Source: a virus | Length of the DNA stretch: 20,128 nt | Virus record (IMG/VR): IMGVR_UViG_3300027704_000220 | Location: 1 to 20,128 of that record | Strand: one strand, 5' to 3' | In this document: one piece after another, positions 5,657-13,987 of the stretch | Layout: every line of letters begins with the position of its first letter | How positions within the stretch are numbered: the first letter of the stretch is position 1 | Made by a program: the position numbers and the translations under genes | The notes under the pieces: generated by a model | Seen by the model: the letters and a program-made list of their open reading frames with translations, nothing else | Databases searched by the model: none | What the model was told of the DNA's origin: nothing

Positions 5657-7872
5657 TGTACAAGCAAAGTTTAGTTAAGACGGTTGAGCCTATAAAGAAA
5701 ACCACTATTTCCAGGATGAACAAAGGAAAGAAGTGGAAGTATGGTTACAATAAAGAACAGGACTTAATAGTCCTCTCGCGTAACGGTCAAATAGGAGAGA
5801 TCATAGAAATACAAAACCTAGCGATCGCTCTACCTAAGGTGCCTAAGGATGTGTATAAGAACCCTAAAGATAAATGGGTTAAGTTTGATCAGCCAAAAGA
5901 ATTAGAGCGCTTAAAAAACATATTTGACTGGCGTGCTTACCCGGAAGATCAAAAAGATCAATGGCATGATTATATAGACGAAGAATTTAGAAGAAGAGAA
6001 GAAGGTTTTTGGTTTACTAACGATGGCAAGCCAACGTGGATAACGGGCACTCATTACATGTACTTACAGTGGAGCAAGATTGATGTTGGAGCTGCTGATT
6101 TTAGAGAAGCAAATAGGCTGTTCTTTATTTTCTGGGAAGCCTGCAAAGCTGATAAAAGATGTTACGGGATGTGCTATCTTAAAAATAGAAGATCTGGATT
6201 TTCTTTCATGTCTTCAGCAGAAACAGTTAACTTAGCCACTCTTGCAAGTGATAGTAGATACGGAATACTATCTAAATCAGGAGCTGATGCTAAAAAAATG
6301 TTTACCGACAAAGTTGTACCTATATCAATTAACTACCCATTCTTTTTTAAACCTGTCCAAGATGGTATGGATCGCCCAAAATCCGAGCTTGCTTATCGTG
6401 TACCCGCTAGTAAGTTTACTAGAAAGAAGATCACGGCGAATGAAAAGCTCGAGGACATACAAGGGTTAGATACAACGATTGACTGGAAGAACACTGGAGA
6501 CAATAGTTATGATGGTGAGAAACTAGCACTACTAGTACATGACGAAAGTGGTAAGTGGGAAAGACCAGACAATATTCTTAATAACTGGAGAGTTACAAAA
6601 ACTTGTTTAAGATTAGGTAGTAGAATTATTGGTAAGTGTATGATGGGTAGTACTTCAAACGCTTTAGATAAAGGTGGAGAAAACTTTAAAAAACTATACA
6701 ATGCTTCAGACGTTACAAAAAGAAACAGAAATGGCCAGACAAAGTCTGGTTTATACTCTTTGTTTATCCCAATGGAATGGAACTACGAAGGATTTATTGA
6801 TGAGTACGGAGTTCCAGTTTTCACTACTCCTGATGTCGATAGGTTCGACCCAAGCGGTGAATTAATAGATGTAGGCGTAATAGATAACTGGCAAAATGAA
6901 GTTGATGGCTTAAAAGATGATTCAGATGGTTTAAATGAATTCTATCGTCAGTTTCCAAGAACGACAGAGCACGCTTTTAGAGATGAGACTAAAGGAAGTA
7001 TATTTAACTTAGTTAAACTATATGAACAAATAGATTATAACGAGGAAATGTCTAGAACGCTAGGGGTTACTCAAGGTAATTTTCAATGGGTTAATGGAAT
7101 AAAAGATTCTCAAGTAATATTTTACCCAGATCCAAAGGGTAGGTTTAAAGTTAGCTGGGTTCCACCTCAACAACTGCAAAACAAAGTTATATTAAAAAAC
7201 GGTATTAGATATCCTGGTAATGAGCATATGGGTTCTTTCGGTTGCGATAGCTATGACATATCAGGAACAGTGGATGGAGTTGGATCTAAAGGAGCTTTAC
7301 ATGGGTTGACAAAGTTTTCAATGGAAGATGCTCCGGCTAACAGTTTCTTTTTAGAATACTTGTCTAGACCTCCAACAGCAGAGATGTTCTTTGAAGATGT
7401 TCTAATGGCTTTAATATTTTATGGAATGCCAATATTAGCCGAGAACAATAAACCACGTTTACTGTATTACCTAAGGCGAAGAGGATACAGAGGGTTTAGC
7501 ATGAACAGGCCTGATAAAATATGGAACAAATTATCTGTAGCAGAAAAAGAAGTTGGTGGAATACCTAACTCAAGTGAAGATATAAAACAAGCGCATGCTG
7601 CCGCTATTGAGATGTACATTCAAGATCACGTTGGCATGAAGCAAGATGGGTCGTTTGGAGATGTTTATTTTAATGAACTCCTAAATGATTGGACAAAGTT
7701 CGATATAAACAAAAGAACAAAACATGATGCGTCAATAAGCTCTGGGTTAGCTATCATGGCTAACAATCGGCATCTATATGCCCCAAATGCTAAGATTGAA
7801 AAAACGCCTGTAAATATACATATTTCAAGATACACGAACACCGGAGGTATGTCTAAAATAATTAAAGAATAA
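5656..7872 (+). CDS. terL: Terminase large subunit (packaging ATPase-nuclease)
   Basis: A 738-residue DNA-packaging motor subunit. The N-terminal ATPase has a P-loop-like KNRRSGFSF (176-184), a Walker B with catalytic acid LALLVHDESGKW (290-301; D296, E297) and a coupling-type GSTSNALDKGG (331-341). The C-terminal RNase H-type nuclease has an acidic cluster: FGCDSYDISG (D531), FFEDVLMALIFYGMPILAEN (578-597) and TKHDASISSGLA (D691). TerL cuts concatemeric DNA and pumps it into the prohead through the portal. GTHYMYLQWSKID (131-143) resembles the G.HYFYL segment of crAss-like terminases. The usual P-loop Lys after Gly is Phe here; I believe this is typical of the remembered marine relatives. 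The gene is full length, coupled to the upstream gene and one base before the portal gene. Confidence 0.93.
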   Translation: MYKQSLVKTVEPIKKTTISRMNKGKKWKYGYNKEQDLIVLSRNGQIGEIIEIQNLAIALPKVPKDVYKNPKDKWVKFDQPKELERLKNIFDWRAYPEDQKDQWHDYIDEEFRRREEGFWFTNDGKPTWITGTHYMYLQWSKIDVGAADFREANRLFFIFWEACKADKRCYGMCYLKNRRSGFSFMSSAETVNLATLASDSRYGILSKSGADAKKMFTDKVVPISINYPFFFKPVQDGMDRPKSELAYRVPASKFTRKKITANEKLEDIQGLDTTIDWKNTGDNSYDGEKLALLVHDESGKWERPDNILNNWRVTKTCLRLGSRIIGKCMMGSTSNALDKGGENFKKLYNASDVTKRNRNGQTKSGLYSLFIPMEWNYEGFIDEYGVPVFTTPDVDRFDPSGELIDVGVIDNWQNEVDGLKDDSDGLNEFYRQFPRTTEHAFRDETKGSIFNLVKLYEQIDYNEEMSRTLGVTQGNFQWVNGIKDSQVIFYPDPKGRFKVSWVPPQQLQNKVILKNGIRYPGNEHMGSFGCDSYDISGTVDGVGSKGALHGLTKFSMEDAPANSFFLEYLSRPPTAEMFFEDVLMALIFYGMPILAENNKPRLLYYLRRRGYRGFSMNRPDKIWNKLSVAEKEVGGIPNSSEDIKQAHAAAIEMYIQDHVGMKQDGSFGDVYFNELLNDWTKFDINKRTKHDASISSGLAIMANNRHLYAPNAKIEKTPVNIHISRYTNTGGMSKIIKE

Positions 7873-7873
7873 G

Positions 7874-10291
7874 ATGAATAGACGAACTACAAATAATTTT
7901 TTCCCGAGTCAAGTTGTAGGCGATGCTGAGAAGGTTAGTTATGAATACGGCTTAAAGGTTGCTCATGCTATCGAGCAAGAGTGGTTTGGTGACGGTTCTA
8001 ATGGTAACAAGTATAATAAAGGTGCAAATAATTTTCATAATCTAAGGCTGTATGCGAGAGGCGAGCAATCGATACAGAAATATAAGGATGAGTTATCGAT
8101 TAACGGTGATTTGTCCTATCTTAATTTAGACTGGAAGCCTGTCCCAATTATACCTAAGTTCGTGGACATAGTTGTTAATGGAATTGCTGAGAGGTTATAC
8201 GATGTTAAAGCATACTCTCAAGATCAAGCGGGTGTTAGTAAGCGTACAGCGTATATGGAGGGTATTCTAAAAGACATGAGGCTAAAAGAGTTTGACGCGT
8301 CAACAAAAGAAGCTTTAAATATAGATTTATCTTCTACTTCTCCAGAAGAACTTCCAAGTTCACAAGAGGAACTAGAGCTACATATGCAGCTAAACTATAA
8401 ACAAGCTGTTGAGCTAGCTGAGGAAGCGGCTTTAAACGTATTGTTTAAAGGCAATGACTATGATCTAATAAAACGAAGGTTTTATTACGATTTAACCGTT
8501 CTTGGTATCGGAGCTGTTAAAACATCATTTAACACTTCTGAAGGAGTTACTATAGACTATGTAGATCCAGCAAACTTGGTTTACTCTTACACTGACTCTC
8601 CTTATTTTGAAGATATATATTATGTTGGTGAGGTTAAAGAGATACCTATTAACGAGTTGGTTAAGGAGTTCCCATTCCTAGAGCATGAACAATTAGAAGA
8701 AATATCAAGGTCAAGTGGTAGGTATCCAGGCAATTCCCGTAGAAATAGTAATGATTACGACAATAATAAAGTCCAAGTCTTGTACTTCAACTACAAAACC
8801 TATATGAACGAGGTTTATAAGGTTAAAGAAACGGCTAGTGGTTCAACAAAGATATTACCTAAAGACGATAAGTTCAATCCACCAGAAAATGAGGGTTCTA
8901 AATTCTCAAGACTACAAAGGTGTATAGAGGTTCTTTACGAGGGCGCTATGATACTTGGTACAGATAAGTTGCTTAAGTGGGAGATGGCTCGTAACATGAT
9001 GAGACCTAAAAGCGATTACACTAAGGTTAAGATGAATTATAACATAGTAGCACCCAGAATGTACGAGGGTCGCATTGAATCTCTTGTGAGTAGGATTACT
9101 GGTTTTGCTGACATGATACAGTTAACTCATTTAAAGTTACAACAAGTTATGTCAAGGATGGTTCCAGACGGTGTCTACTTAGATGCTGATGGATTAGCTG
9201 AAATTGATTTAGGTAACGGAACAAATTATAATCCACAGGAAGCTTTAAATATGTACTTCCAAACTGGATCTGTTATCGGTAGGTCGCTAACTCAAGATGG
9301 AGATCAGAATGCTGGTAGAATACCAATTCAAGAGATATCAAACAGTAGTTCATCTGCTACTAAAATGCAGGGTTTAATTAGCACTTACAATTACTACTTG
9401 CAAATGATTAGGGATACAACTGGTTTAAACGAAGCTAGAGATGCCTCTACGCCAGATTCAAAATCATTAGTTGGTATACAAAAAATGGCAGCTGCAAACT
9501 CAAACGTAGCGACTAGACATATACTACAGAGTGGAATGTATTTAACAGCTGAGGTTGCGGGCGCACTATCACTTAGAATATCTGATGTATTAGAGTATTC
9601 CCCAACAAAAGATGCTTTTATACAGTCTATAGGAGTACACAACGTAGCTACTCTAAAAGAAATGTCGGACTTACACTTATATGATTTTGGTATATTCTTA
9701 GAGCTAGCCCCTGATGATGAAGAGAAACAATTATTAGAAAACAACATTCAAACTTCAATACAACAGCAGTCTATTGACTTGGAGGATGCTATTGATTTAA
9801 GGAATATTAGAAACGTGAAGTTAGCAAATCAAATGCTTAAGATTACTAGAAAGAACAAAGCGGCTGAAAAACAAAAACAAGAACTCGAGATGACGGAGGC
9901 TCAAGGAAGATCACAAGCAGAAGCCTCGAAAGCAGCTGCTGAAGCTGAAACACAAAAAGCCCAAGCAGCCCACGCTTTAAACATAGAGTTGGAGAATGTA
10001 AAGTCAGGGAATAAAACTCAGCAAATGCAAATGGAGTCTGAGATTAAAAAAGAACTAATGCAAATGGAGTTTGAGATAAACATGAAGCTTCAGAAAATGA
10101 ACATGGAAGAAATTGACATGAAAGATACGGTTAAAGAAGATCGTAAAGATGGAAGAACAAAAATGCAAGCATCACAACAAAGTGAGCTGATTGACCAAAA
10201 ATTAAACAAGAAACCACCTAAAAACTTTGAATCCTCAGGTAATGATATTATGAGTGGGGAATTTGGTTTAGGAGGATTTGGTCCTAAGTAA
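7874..10291 (+). CDS. Portal protein
   Basis: An 805-residue protein immediately after TerL, the usual position of the portal, the dodecameric ring at one capsid vertex through which DNA enters and the tail attaches. The first ~640 residues mix helices and strands: YEYGLKVAHAIEQEWFGDG near the start, FVDIVVNGIAERLYDVKAYS near residue 95-115, DYVDPANLVYSYTDSPYFED, then RPKSDYTKVKMNYN and a long helical part. The C-terminus (about 650-775) is a long Gln/Glu/Ala/Met-rich coiled coil (QMQMESEIKKELMQMEFEIN), followed by a Gly/Pro/Phe tail. Large portals with a coiled-coil barrel are known in podoviruses such as P22, and the size is near that of crAss-like portals. Assignment rests on size, order and general layout. 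Confidence 0.85.
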   Translation: MNRRTTNNFFPSQVVGDAEKVSYEYGLKVAHAIEQEWFGDGSNGNKYNKGANNFHNLRLYARGEQSIQKYKDELSINGDLSYLNLDWKPVPIIPKFVDIVVNGIAERLYDVKAYSQDQAGVSKRTAYMEGILKDMRLKEFDASTKEALNIDLSSTSPEELPSSQEELELHMQLNYKQAVELAEEAALNVLFKGNDYDLIKRRFYYDLTVLGIGAVKTSFNTSEGVTIDYVDPANLVYSYTDSPYFEDIYYVGEVKEIPINELVKEFPFLEHEQLEEISRSSGRYPGNSRRNSNDYDNNKVQVLYFNYKTYMNEVYKVKETASGSTKILPKDDKFNPPENEGSKFSRLQRCIEVLYEGAMILGTDKLLKWEMARNMMRPKSDYTKVKMNYNIVAPRMYEGRIESLVSRITGFADMIQLTHLKLQQVMSRMVPDGVYLDADGLAEIDLGNGTNYNPQEALNMYFQTGSVIGRSLTQDGDQNAGRIPIQEISNSSSSATKMQGLISTYNYYLQMIRDTTGLNEARDASTPDSKSLVGIQKMAAANSNVATRHILQSGMYLTAEVAGALSLRISDVLEYSPTKDAFIQSIGVHNVATLKEMSDLHLYDFGIFLELAPDDEEKQLLENNIQTSIQQQSIDLEDAIDLRNIRNVKLANQMLKITRKNKAAEKQKQELEMTEAQGRSQAEASKAAAEAETQKAQAAHALNIELENVKSGNKTQQMQMESEIKKELMQMEFEINMKLQKMNMEEIDMKDTVKEDRKDGRTKMQASQQSELIDQKLNKKPPKNFESSGNDIMSGEFGLGGFGPK

Positions 10292-10319
10292 GAATTATTA
10301 ACTATTATTATATTATATT
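10292..10319 (+). promoter_or_regulatory. AT-rich leader before the scaffold gene
   Basis: The 28-base gap ends in repeated TTATA/TTATT units up to the ATG. The last 19 bases, including ATGGC, match those before the 13076 gene. There is no Shine-Dalgarno sequence. Repeated TATA-like units could also hold a promoter -10, but no -33/-7 Bacteroidota consensus (TTTG...TAnnTTTG) is visible, so I treat it as an initiation leader. Confidence 0.4.
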
Positions 10320-11486
10320 ATGGCAGAAAAAGAAGAGCCAATCGCAAATGACGATACCGGCAAGATTAAAGTAAAGAAAAAGGAAGCAAAACAACCAGAT
10401 GGTAACGAGACAAAAGGTAATGTTACTAAGGTTGCAGCGAAAATGAAGAAACCAGCCGAAGCTGTTGAACCAACAATTACAAAGGTTGATTTAAACAATC
10501 CACCAGAAGAAAAACCAGTTGAAGAGGTTAAACCTGAAGCTGAAGCGCAAGAGGTAGAAAAACAAGATGTACCAGCGTTAGAGGAAATTACTAACGAAGA
10601 GGTTACTGAGGTAGAGGAAAAGATTGGTGAAGCTGTGGCTGAGGCTGTAGTTACTGGAAAACCATTACCAGAGAACATACAAAAACTAGTAGACTTTATG
10701 GGGGAAACTGGTGGCGACATAAACGACTATGTGAAGCTCAACAAGGATTATGGTGAGATGGACAACCAAGATCTATTACGCGAGCATTATAAGCAAACAA
10801 AACCTCATTTAAATTCAGAAGAAATTAGCTTCCTTATGGAAGATCAATTCTCGTTCGACGAAGACGTAGACGACGATAGAGAAATACGCAGAAAAAAATT
10901 AGCGTTAAAAGAGCAAGTTGCGAGCGCTAAAACTCAACTGGAAGAGAACAAATCCAAATACTATGAAGAGATTAAAGCTGGAAGCAAACTTACGAGTGAG
11001 CAACAAAAGGCAATTGACTTCTTTAATAGGTACAACAAGGAAGAAGCGAGTAACAAAGAGGTAGCAGATAAACAAAAATCTACTTTCTTAAATAAAACCG
11101 AGCAGGTTTTTAACGACAAATTCAAAGGTTTTGAATACGAGGTCGGAGATAAGAAATTTAGGTTTAATGTAAACAACGCTGAAGCGGTTAAGGATACCCA
11201 AGCAGATATTAATAATTTTGTCAAGAAGTTCTTGAATGAAAATAATGAAATGTCAGATGCGAAAGGTTATCATAAATCTCTATATACAGCAATGAACGCT
11301 GATGCTATCGCTAAACACTTTTACGAACAAGGTCAGGCTGATGCTATGCAAGATAGCGTTTCTAATGCTAAAAACATAGACATGAGTCCTAGACAATCAC
11401 ATGGCACTGTAAGTGCTGGTGGTATAACCGTAAGAGCTTTAGGTGATAACTCTGCTGATTTCAAATTTAAAATTAACAAAAAATAA
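10320..11486 (+). CDS. Putative capsid scaffolding protein
   Basis: A 388-residue, highly charged protein between portal and major capsid genes, where scaffold or assembly proteins normally lie. Residues 1-105 are Lys/Glu/Pro/Val-rich and probably disordered (EEKPVEEVKPEAEAQEVEKQ). A helical part follows, with PENIQKLVDFMGETGGDI and an acidic FDEDVDDDREIRRKKLA leading into a coiled coil (about 190-245). The C-terminal third has FEYEVGDKKFRFNV and helices, ending SHGTVSAGGITVRALGDNS and a Lys-rich tail. Scaffolds guide coat proteins into a closed shell and then leave or are cleaved, often through a basic C-terminal segment; the basic end here fits. No serine-protease motif of a prohead protease is visible. 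Role inferred from position and composition. Confidence 0.72.
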   Translation: MAEKEEPIANDDTGKIKVKKKEAKQPDGNETKGNVTKVAAKMKKPAEAVEPTITKVDLNNPPEEKPVEEVKPEAEAQEVEKQDVPALEEITNEEVTEVEEKIGEAVAEAVVTGKPLPENIQKLVDFMGETGGDINDYVKLNKDYGEMDNQDLLREHYKQTKPHLNSEEISFLMEDQFSFDEDVDDDREIRRKKLALKEQVASAKTQLEENKSKYYEEIKAGSKLTSEQQKAIDFFNRYNKEEASNKEVADKQKSTFLNKTEQVFNDKFKGFEYEVGDKKFRFNVNNAEAVKDTQADINNFVKKFLNENNEMSDAKGYHKSLYTAMNADAIAKHFYEQGQADAMQDSVSNAKNIDMSPRQSHGTVSAGGITVRALGDNSADFKFKINKK

Positions 11487-11504
11487 CAATTTAAAAAATA
11501 AATT
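11487..11504 (+). promoter_or_regulatory. A/T-rich leader of the capsid gene
   Basis: An 18-base leader of A and T with one C (CAATTTAAAAAATAAATT) and no Shine-Dalgarno sequence before what should be the most highly translated gene of the virus. With the stop it reads TAACAATTTA, a variant of the TAACAATTAAA leader start at 510 and 4318. Confidence 0.45.
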
Positions 11505-13001
11505 ATGGCAATTACAAACGGTGGTAGTTTAAATAGTGTTCCTGCTTCAAGGCAGCAAACATTATCTACAAACTACCTAGATTTTACGTCCGGTAACAAT
11601 GACTGGGCACAACAATATTTACCAGATCTTATGGAGCAAGAAGCTGAAGTTTTCGGACCGAGAACTATTTCAGGATTTCTTTCAAAAGTAGGAGCTGAAG
11701 AGTCTATGACTTCTGACCAAGTAGTTTGGTCTGAGCAATCAAGATTACATTTATCTTACACGGCTACGGTAGCAGTGGCGGGTGATGTAAACGGTACAAT
11801 CGCAATTACTGCTGATATCGATGGAGATACTGCGGTAGGTGCTACGGCTAGTAGAGTTCACGGTATTAGAGTTAACGATATGTTATTAATCGCACAAGCT
11901 GGTGTTGTAGTTAAAGCTTTAGCTGTTGAAACTCCAAACTCAAATGTTGTTTCAGTTGAGCCTTATGCTACAGCTGCTTTATCAACATTAACTGCTGGTA
12001 CAGCTACTGTGTTGGTTATTGGTTCTGAGTTCGGTAAAGGATCTGCTTATGCTGACGAAACTGGTACTTTTAAAACAGATTCAAGAGGAGCTAATGAGCC
12101 TGTGTTCAAGTCGTTCACTAACAAGCCAATTATCATGAAAGATTACTACGAAGTATCAGGTTCTGATGTTTCTAGAGTTGGTTGGGTTGAAGTTGCTGCT
12201 GAAGACGGACAAGCTGGTTACTTATGGTACTTAAAAGCTGAAGCTGATACAAGAGCTCGTTTTAACGATCACTTGGAGATGACTATGCTTGAGGCTGAGA
12301 AAACTAACCTTTTATCTGCAATTGGGTTTGGCGCTAACAGTCAAGTTAGAGGTGCTGCTGATGCTGGTACTGAAGCTGGTACTGAAGGTTTATTCGCTGC
12401 TATTGAGTCAAGAGGTAACATTACTTCTGGTATCACTGGAGTTAACGCTGCAACTGATTTAGCTGAATTTGACGCTATCTTAGCTGAGTTTGATTCTCAA
12501 GGTGCTATTGAAGAAAACATGATGTTTGTAAACAGAGCTACTTCGTTAGCAATGGATGACATGTTAGCTTCAATGAATTCTTACGGAGCTGGAGGTACTT
12601 CTTACGGAGTATTCGACAACGAAGAAGATATGGCTTTAAACTTAGGTTTTTCTGGTTTCAGAAGAGGTTCTTATGACTTCTACAAGTCTGACATGAGATA
12701 CTTGAATGACAAAGCTACAAGAGGTGGTATTAACGCTGCTGCTGGTTCAGCTGCTATCCGTGGTATTATTGTTCCTGCTGGAACTTCTACGGTTTATGAC
12801 CAACAATTAGGGAAAAACCTTAAGAGACCATTTTTACATGTTAGATACAGAGCTTCACAAACTGACAATAGAAAAATGAAATCTTGGGTTACTGGTTCTG
12901 TTGGAGCTGCTACATCTGCTTTAGATGCAATGCAAATCCACATGTTATCAGAAAGATGTCTAGTTACACAAGGTGCTAACAATTTCATGTTAATGAAATA
13001 A
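11505..13001 (+). CDS. Major capsid protein
   Basis: A 498-residue coat protein, called from its place after portal and scaffold and from size and composition. The N-arm (1-80) has NYLDFTSGNNDWAQQYLPDL and VWSEQSRLHLSY. A Gly/Ala/Val-rich beta block (about 85-175) looks inserted. The body continues FTNKPIIMKDYYEVSGSDVS, a long helix region (WYLKAEADTRARFNDHLEMT, 241-260) as in an HK97-type spine helix, and later FDNEEDMALNLGFSGFRRGS. The end is HMLSERCLVTQGANNFMLMK. Size agrees with crAss-like HK97-fold coats. Codons are markedly uniform (nearly all Ala GCT, Leu TTA, Arg AGA) compared with the tail genes, as expected for very high expression. A strong hairpin terminator follows 15 bases after the stop. 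HK97 fold is inferred. Confidence 0.85.
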   Translation: MAITNGGSLNSVPASRQQTLSTNYLDFTSGNNDWAQQYLPDLMEQEAEVFGPRTISGFLSKVGAEESMTSDQVVWSEQSRLHLSYTATVAVAGDVNGTIAITADIDGDTAVGATASRVHGIRVNDMLLIAQAGVVVKALAVETPNSNVVSVEPYATAALSTLTAGTATVLVIGSEFGKGSAYADETGTFKTDSRGANEPVFKSFTNKPIIMKDYYEVSGSDVSRVGWVEVAAEDGQAGYLWYLKAEADTRARFNDHLEMTMLEAEKTNLLSAIGFGANSQVRGAADAGTEAGTEGLFAAIESRGNITSGITGVNAATDLAEFDAILAEFDSQGAIEENMMFVNRATSLAMDDMLASMNSYGAGGTSYGVFDNEEDMALNLGFSGFRRGSYDFYKSDMRYLNDKATRGGINAAAGSAAIRGIIVPAGTSTVYDQQLGKNLKRPFLHVRYRASQTDNRKMKSWVTGSVGAATSALDAMQIHMLSERCLVTQGANNFMLMK

Positions 13002-13015
13002 GCATTATTTATATT

Positions 13016-13052
13016 AAGGAGTCGGGGCTTCGGCCTCGACCCCTTTATTTTT
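13016..13052 (+). terminator. Rho-independent terminator after the capsid gene
   Basis: GC-rich hairpin in AT-rich DNA. An 8-bp stem (13021-13028 with 13033-13040, one G-T pair) closes on a TTCG tetraloop at 13029-13032. It is extended by AAGG/CCTT pairing (13016-13019 with 13042-13045) past a single A/C mismatch, and followed by TATTTTT (13046-13052). This is the clearest terminator in the window. It should end the packaging-capsid transcript and also protect the capsid mRNA 3' end. Confidence 0.88.
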
Positions 13053-13075
13053 ATTAATTTATATTATATTATATT
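13053..13075 (+). promoter_or_regulatory. AT-repeat leader before the 13076 gene
   Basis: 23 bases of pure A/T with TATAT-TATAT repeats. The last 19 bases including ATGGC equal those before the scaffold gene at 10320. Since a terminator lies just upstream, transcription of the next gene must come from read-through or from a promoter here. Several TATATT/TATTAT -10-like words exist, but none stands out and there is no TAnnTTTG. Confidence 0.4.
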
Positions 13076-13936
13076 ATGGCTAAAAAAGCTAAAAAAACAG
13101 AGATGGTTGAGGTAGAACCTCAAATAGAAACAATGGAAGAAGTGGTTACAGAATTTTTTGAAGAAACTGTAGCTGAAGAACCAAAAACAAGAGAAAGATT
13201 AAAACCCGCTAATGAGTGGGAAATAAAAGATAGAGTTTACTTTTTAAAAGGTGGTAAAAAACCTCTTTCAAGATCAATCAAAGCAACAGGTATATATTAC
13301 TTTGACCAAGAAAAAGGATACGAAAGAGAACTTAAATACTGTCAAAATCAAAAAACTTCGTTTGTTGATGAAATGAAAGGAGACCAAAGGTTAGAGCATA
13401 TTATTTTTAGATCTGGTAGTTTATACGTACCTAAGGAACAAACGGTTTTACAAAAGCTGTTATCTTTATACCACCCAGATAGAGATACTATGTATGAGGA
13501 GTACAAGCCGTCTGCTATTGCTGCTGATGAGATAGATGTATTAAATATTCAAGTTGATGCTTTAATTGCAGCTAGAAATATAGACATTGATATGGCTGAA
13601 GCTATTATGCGTGTAGAAAAAGGATCTGAGGTATCTCAGTTGAGTTCTAAGGAGCTTAAAAGAGATTTATTAGTATTTGCTCGTAACAACCCTAAACTCT
13701 TCTTAGAGTTAGCGGATGACGAGAATGTAATGCTAAGAAACTTTGGTATTAAAGCTGTTGAAGCTGGAATACTAAGATTATCTTCTGATCAAAGAAACTT
13801 CATGTGGGGTAGTAACGGAAGAAAGTTAATGGTTATACCATTTGACGAGCATCCTTATACTGCTTTAGCACACTGGTTTAAAACTGATGAAGGTATGGAA
13901 ATCTACTCTAATATAGAGAAAAGATTAAATCAATAA
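13076..13936 (+). CDS. Conserved head-associated protein (unknown)
   Basis: A 286-residue protein placed right after the capsid gene. The N-terminus (1-45) is a disordered Lys- then Glu-rich leader. A compact domain follows, with NEWEIKDRVYFLKGGKKPLS (47-66), YYFDQEKGYERELKYC (74-89) and FVDEMKGDQRLEHIIFRSG (96-114). A helical part has LYHPDRDTMYEEY (131-143) and LSSKELKRDLLVFARNNPKL (189-208). The C-terminus has RNFMWGSNGRKLMVIPFDEH (240-259) and ALAHWFKTDEGMEIY. I recall relatives at the same position in marine phages, without a known role. Position suggests a head-completion or connector protein. The gene stands alone between two UUCG-loop terminators, so its expression level may be set separately from its neighbours. 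Confidence 0.78.
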   Translation: MAKKAKKTEMVEVEPQIETMEEVVTEFFEETVAEEPKTRERLKPANEWEIKDRVYFLKGGKKPLSRSIKATGIYYFDQEKGYERELKYCQNQKTSFVDEMKGDQRLEHIIFRSGSLYVPKEQTVLQKLLSLYHPDRDTMYEEYKPSAIAADEIDVLNIQVDALIAARNIDIDMAEAIMRVEKGSEVSQLSSKELKRDLLVFARNNPKLFLELADDENVMLRNFGIKAVEAGILRLSSDQRNFMWGSNGRKLMVIPFDEHPYTALAHWFKTDEGMEIYSNIEKRLNQ

Positions 13937-13945
13937 CAAAATAAT

Positions 13946-13974
13946 ATGATCACCCTTCGGGGTGATCATTTATT
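13946..13974 (+). terminator. Rho-independent terminator after the 13076 gene
   Basis: A perfect 10-bp inverted repeat (13946-13955 with 13960-13969) closes on a TTCG tetraloop (13956-13959) and is followed by TTTATTAAAATTT. The stem includes ATGATCACCC. It lies 9 bases after the stop of the 286-residue gene. An ATG at the hairpin base begins an in-frame extension of the next gene, but a hairpin-embedded start is unlikely. Confidence 0.82.
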
Positions 13975-13987
13975 AAAATTTAATCAA

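Noticed and set aside
6242-6865. Alternative-frame + strand frames inside the terminase gene
   Set aside because: The terminase frame is intact with all motifs in order, so these are shadows in another frame.
13053-13075. A promoter in the TATAT-rich leader after the capsid terminator
   Set aside because: TATA-like words are expected in pure A/T repeats. No paired upstream element or Bacteroidota TAnnTTTG is seen, so only a leader is annotated.
13946-13987. Start of the tiny Cys protein at ATG 13946
   Set aside because: This ATG forms the base of a perfect 10-bp terminator hairpin. The resulting residues are translated hairpin sequence, and ATG 13988 has a normal A/T leader.
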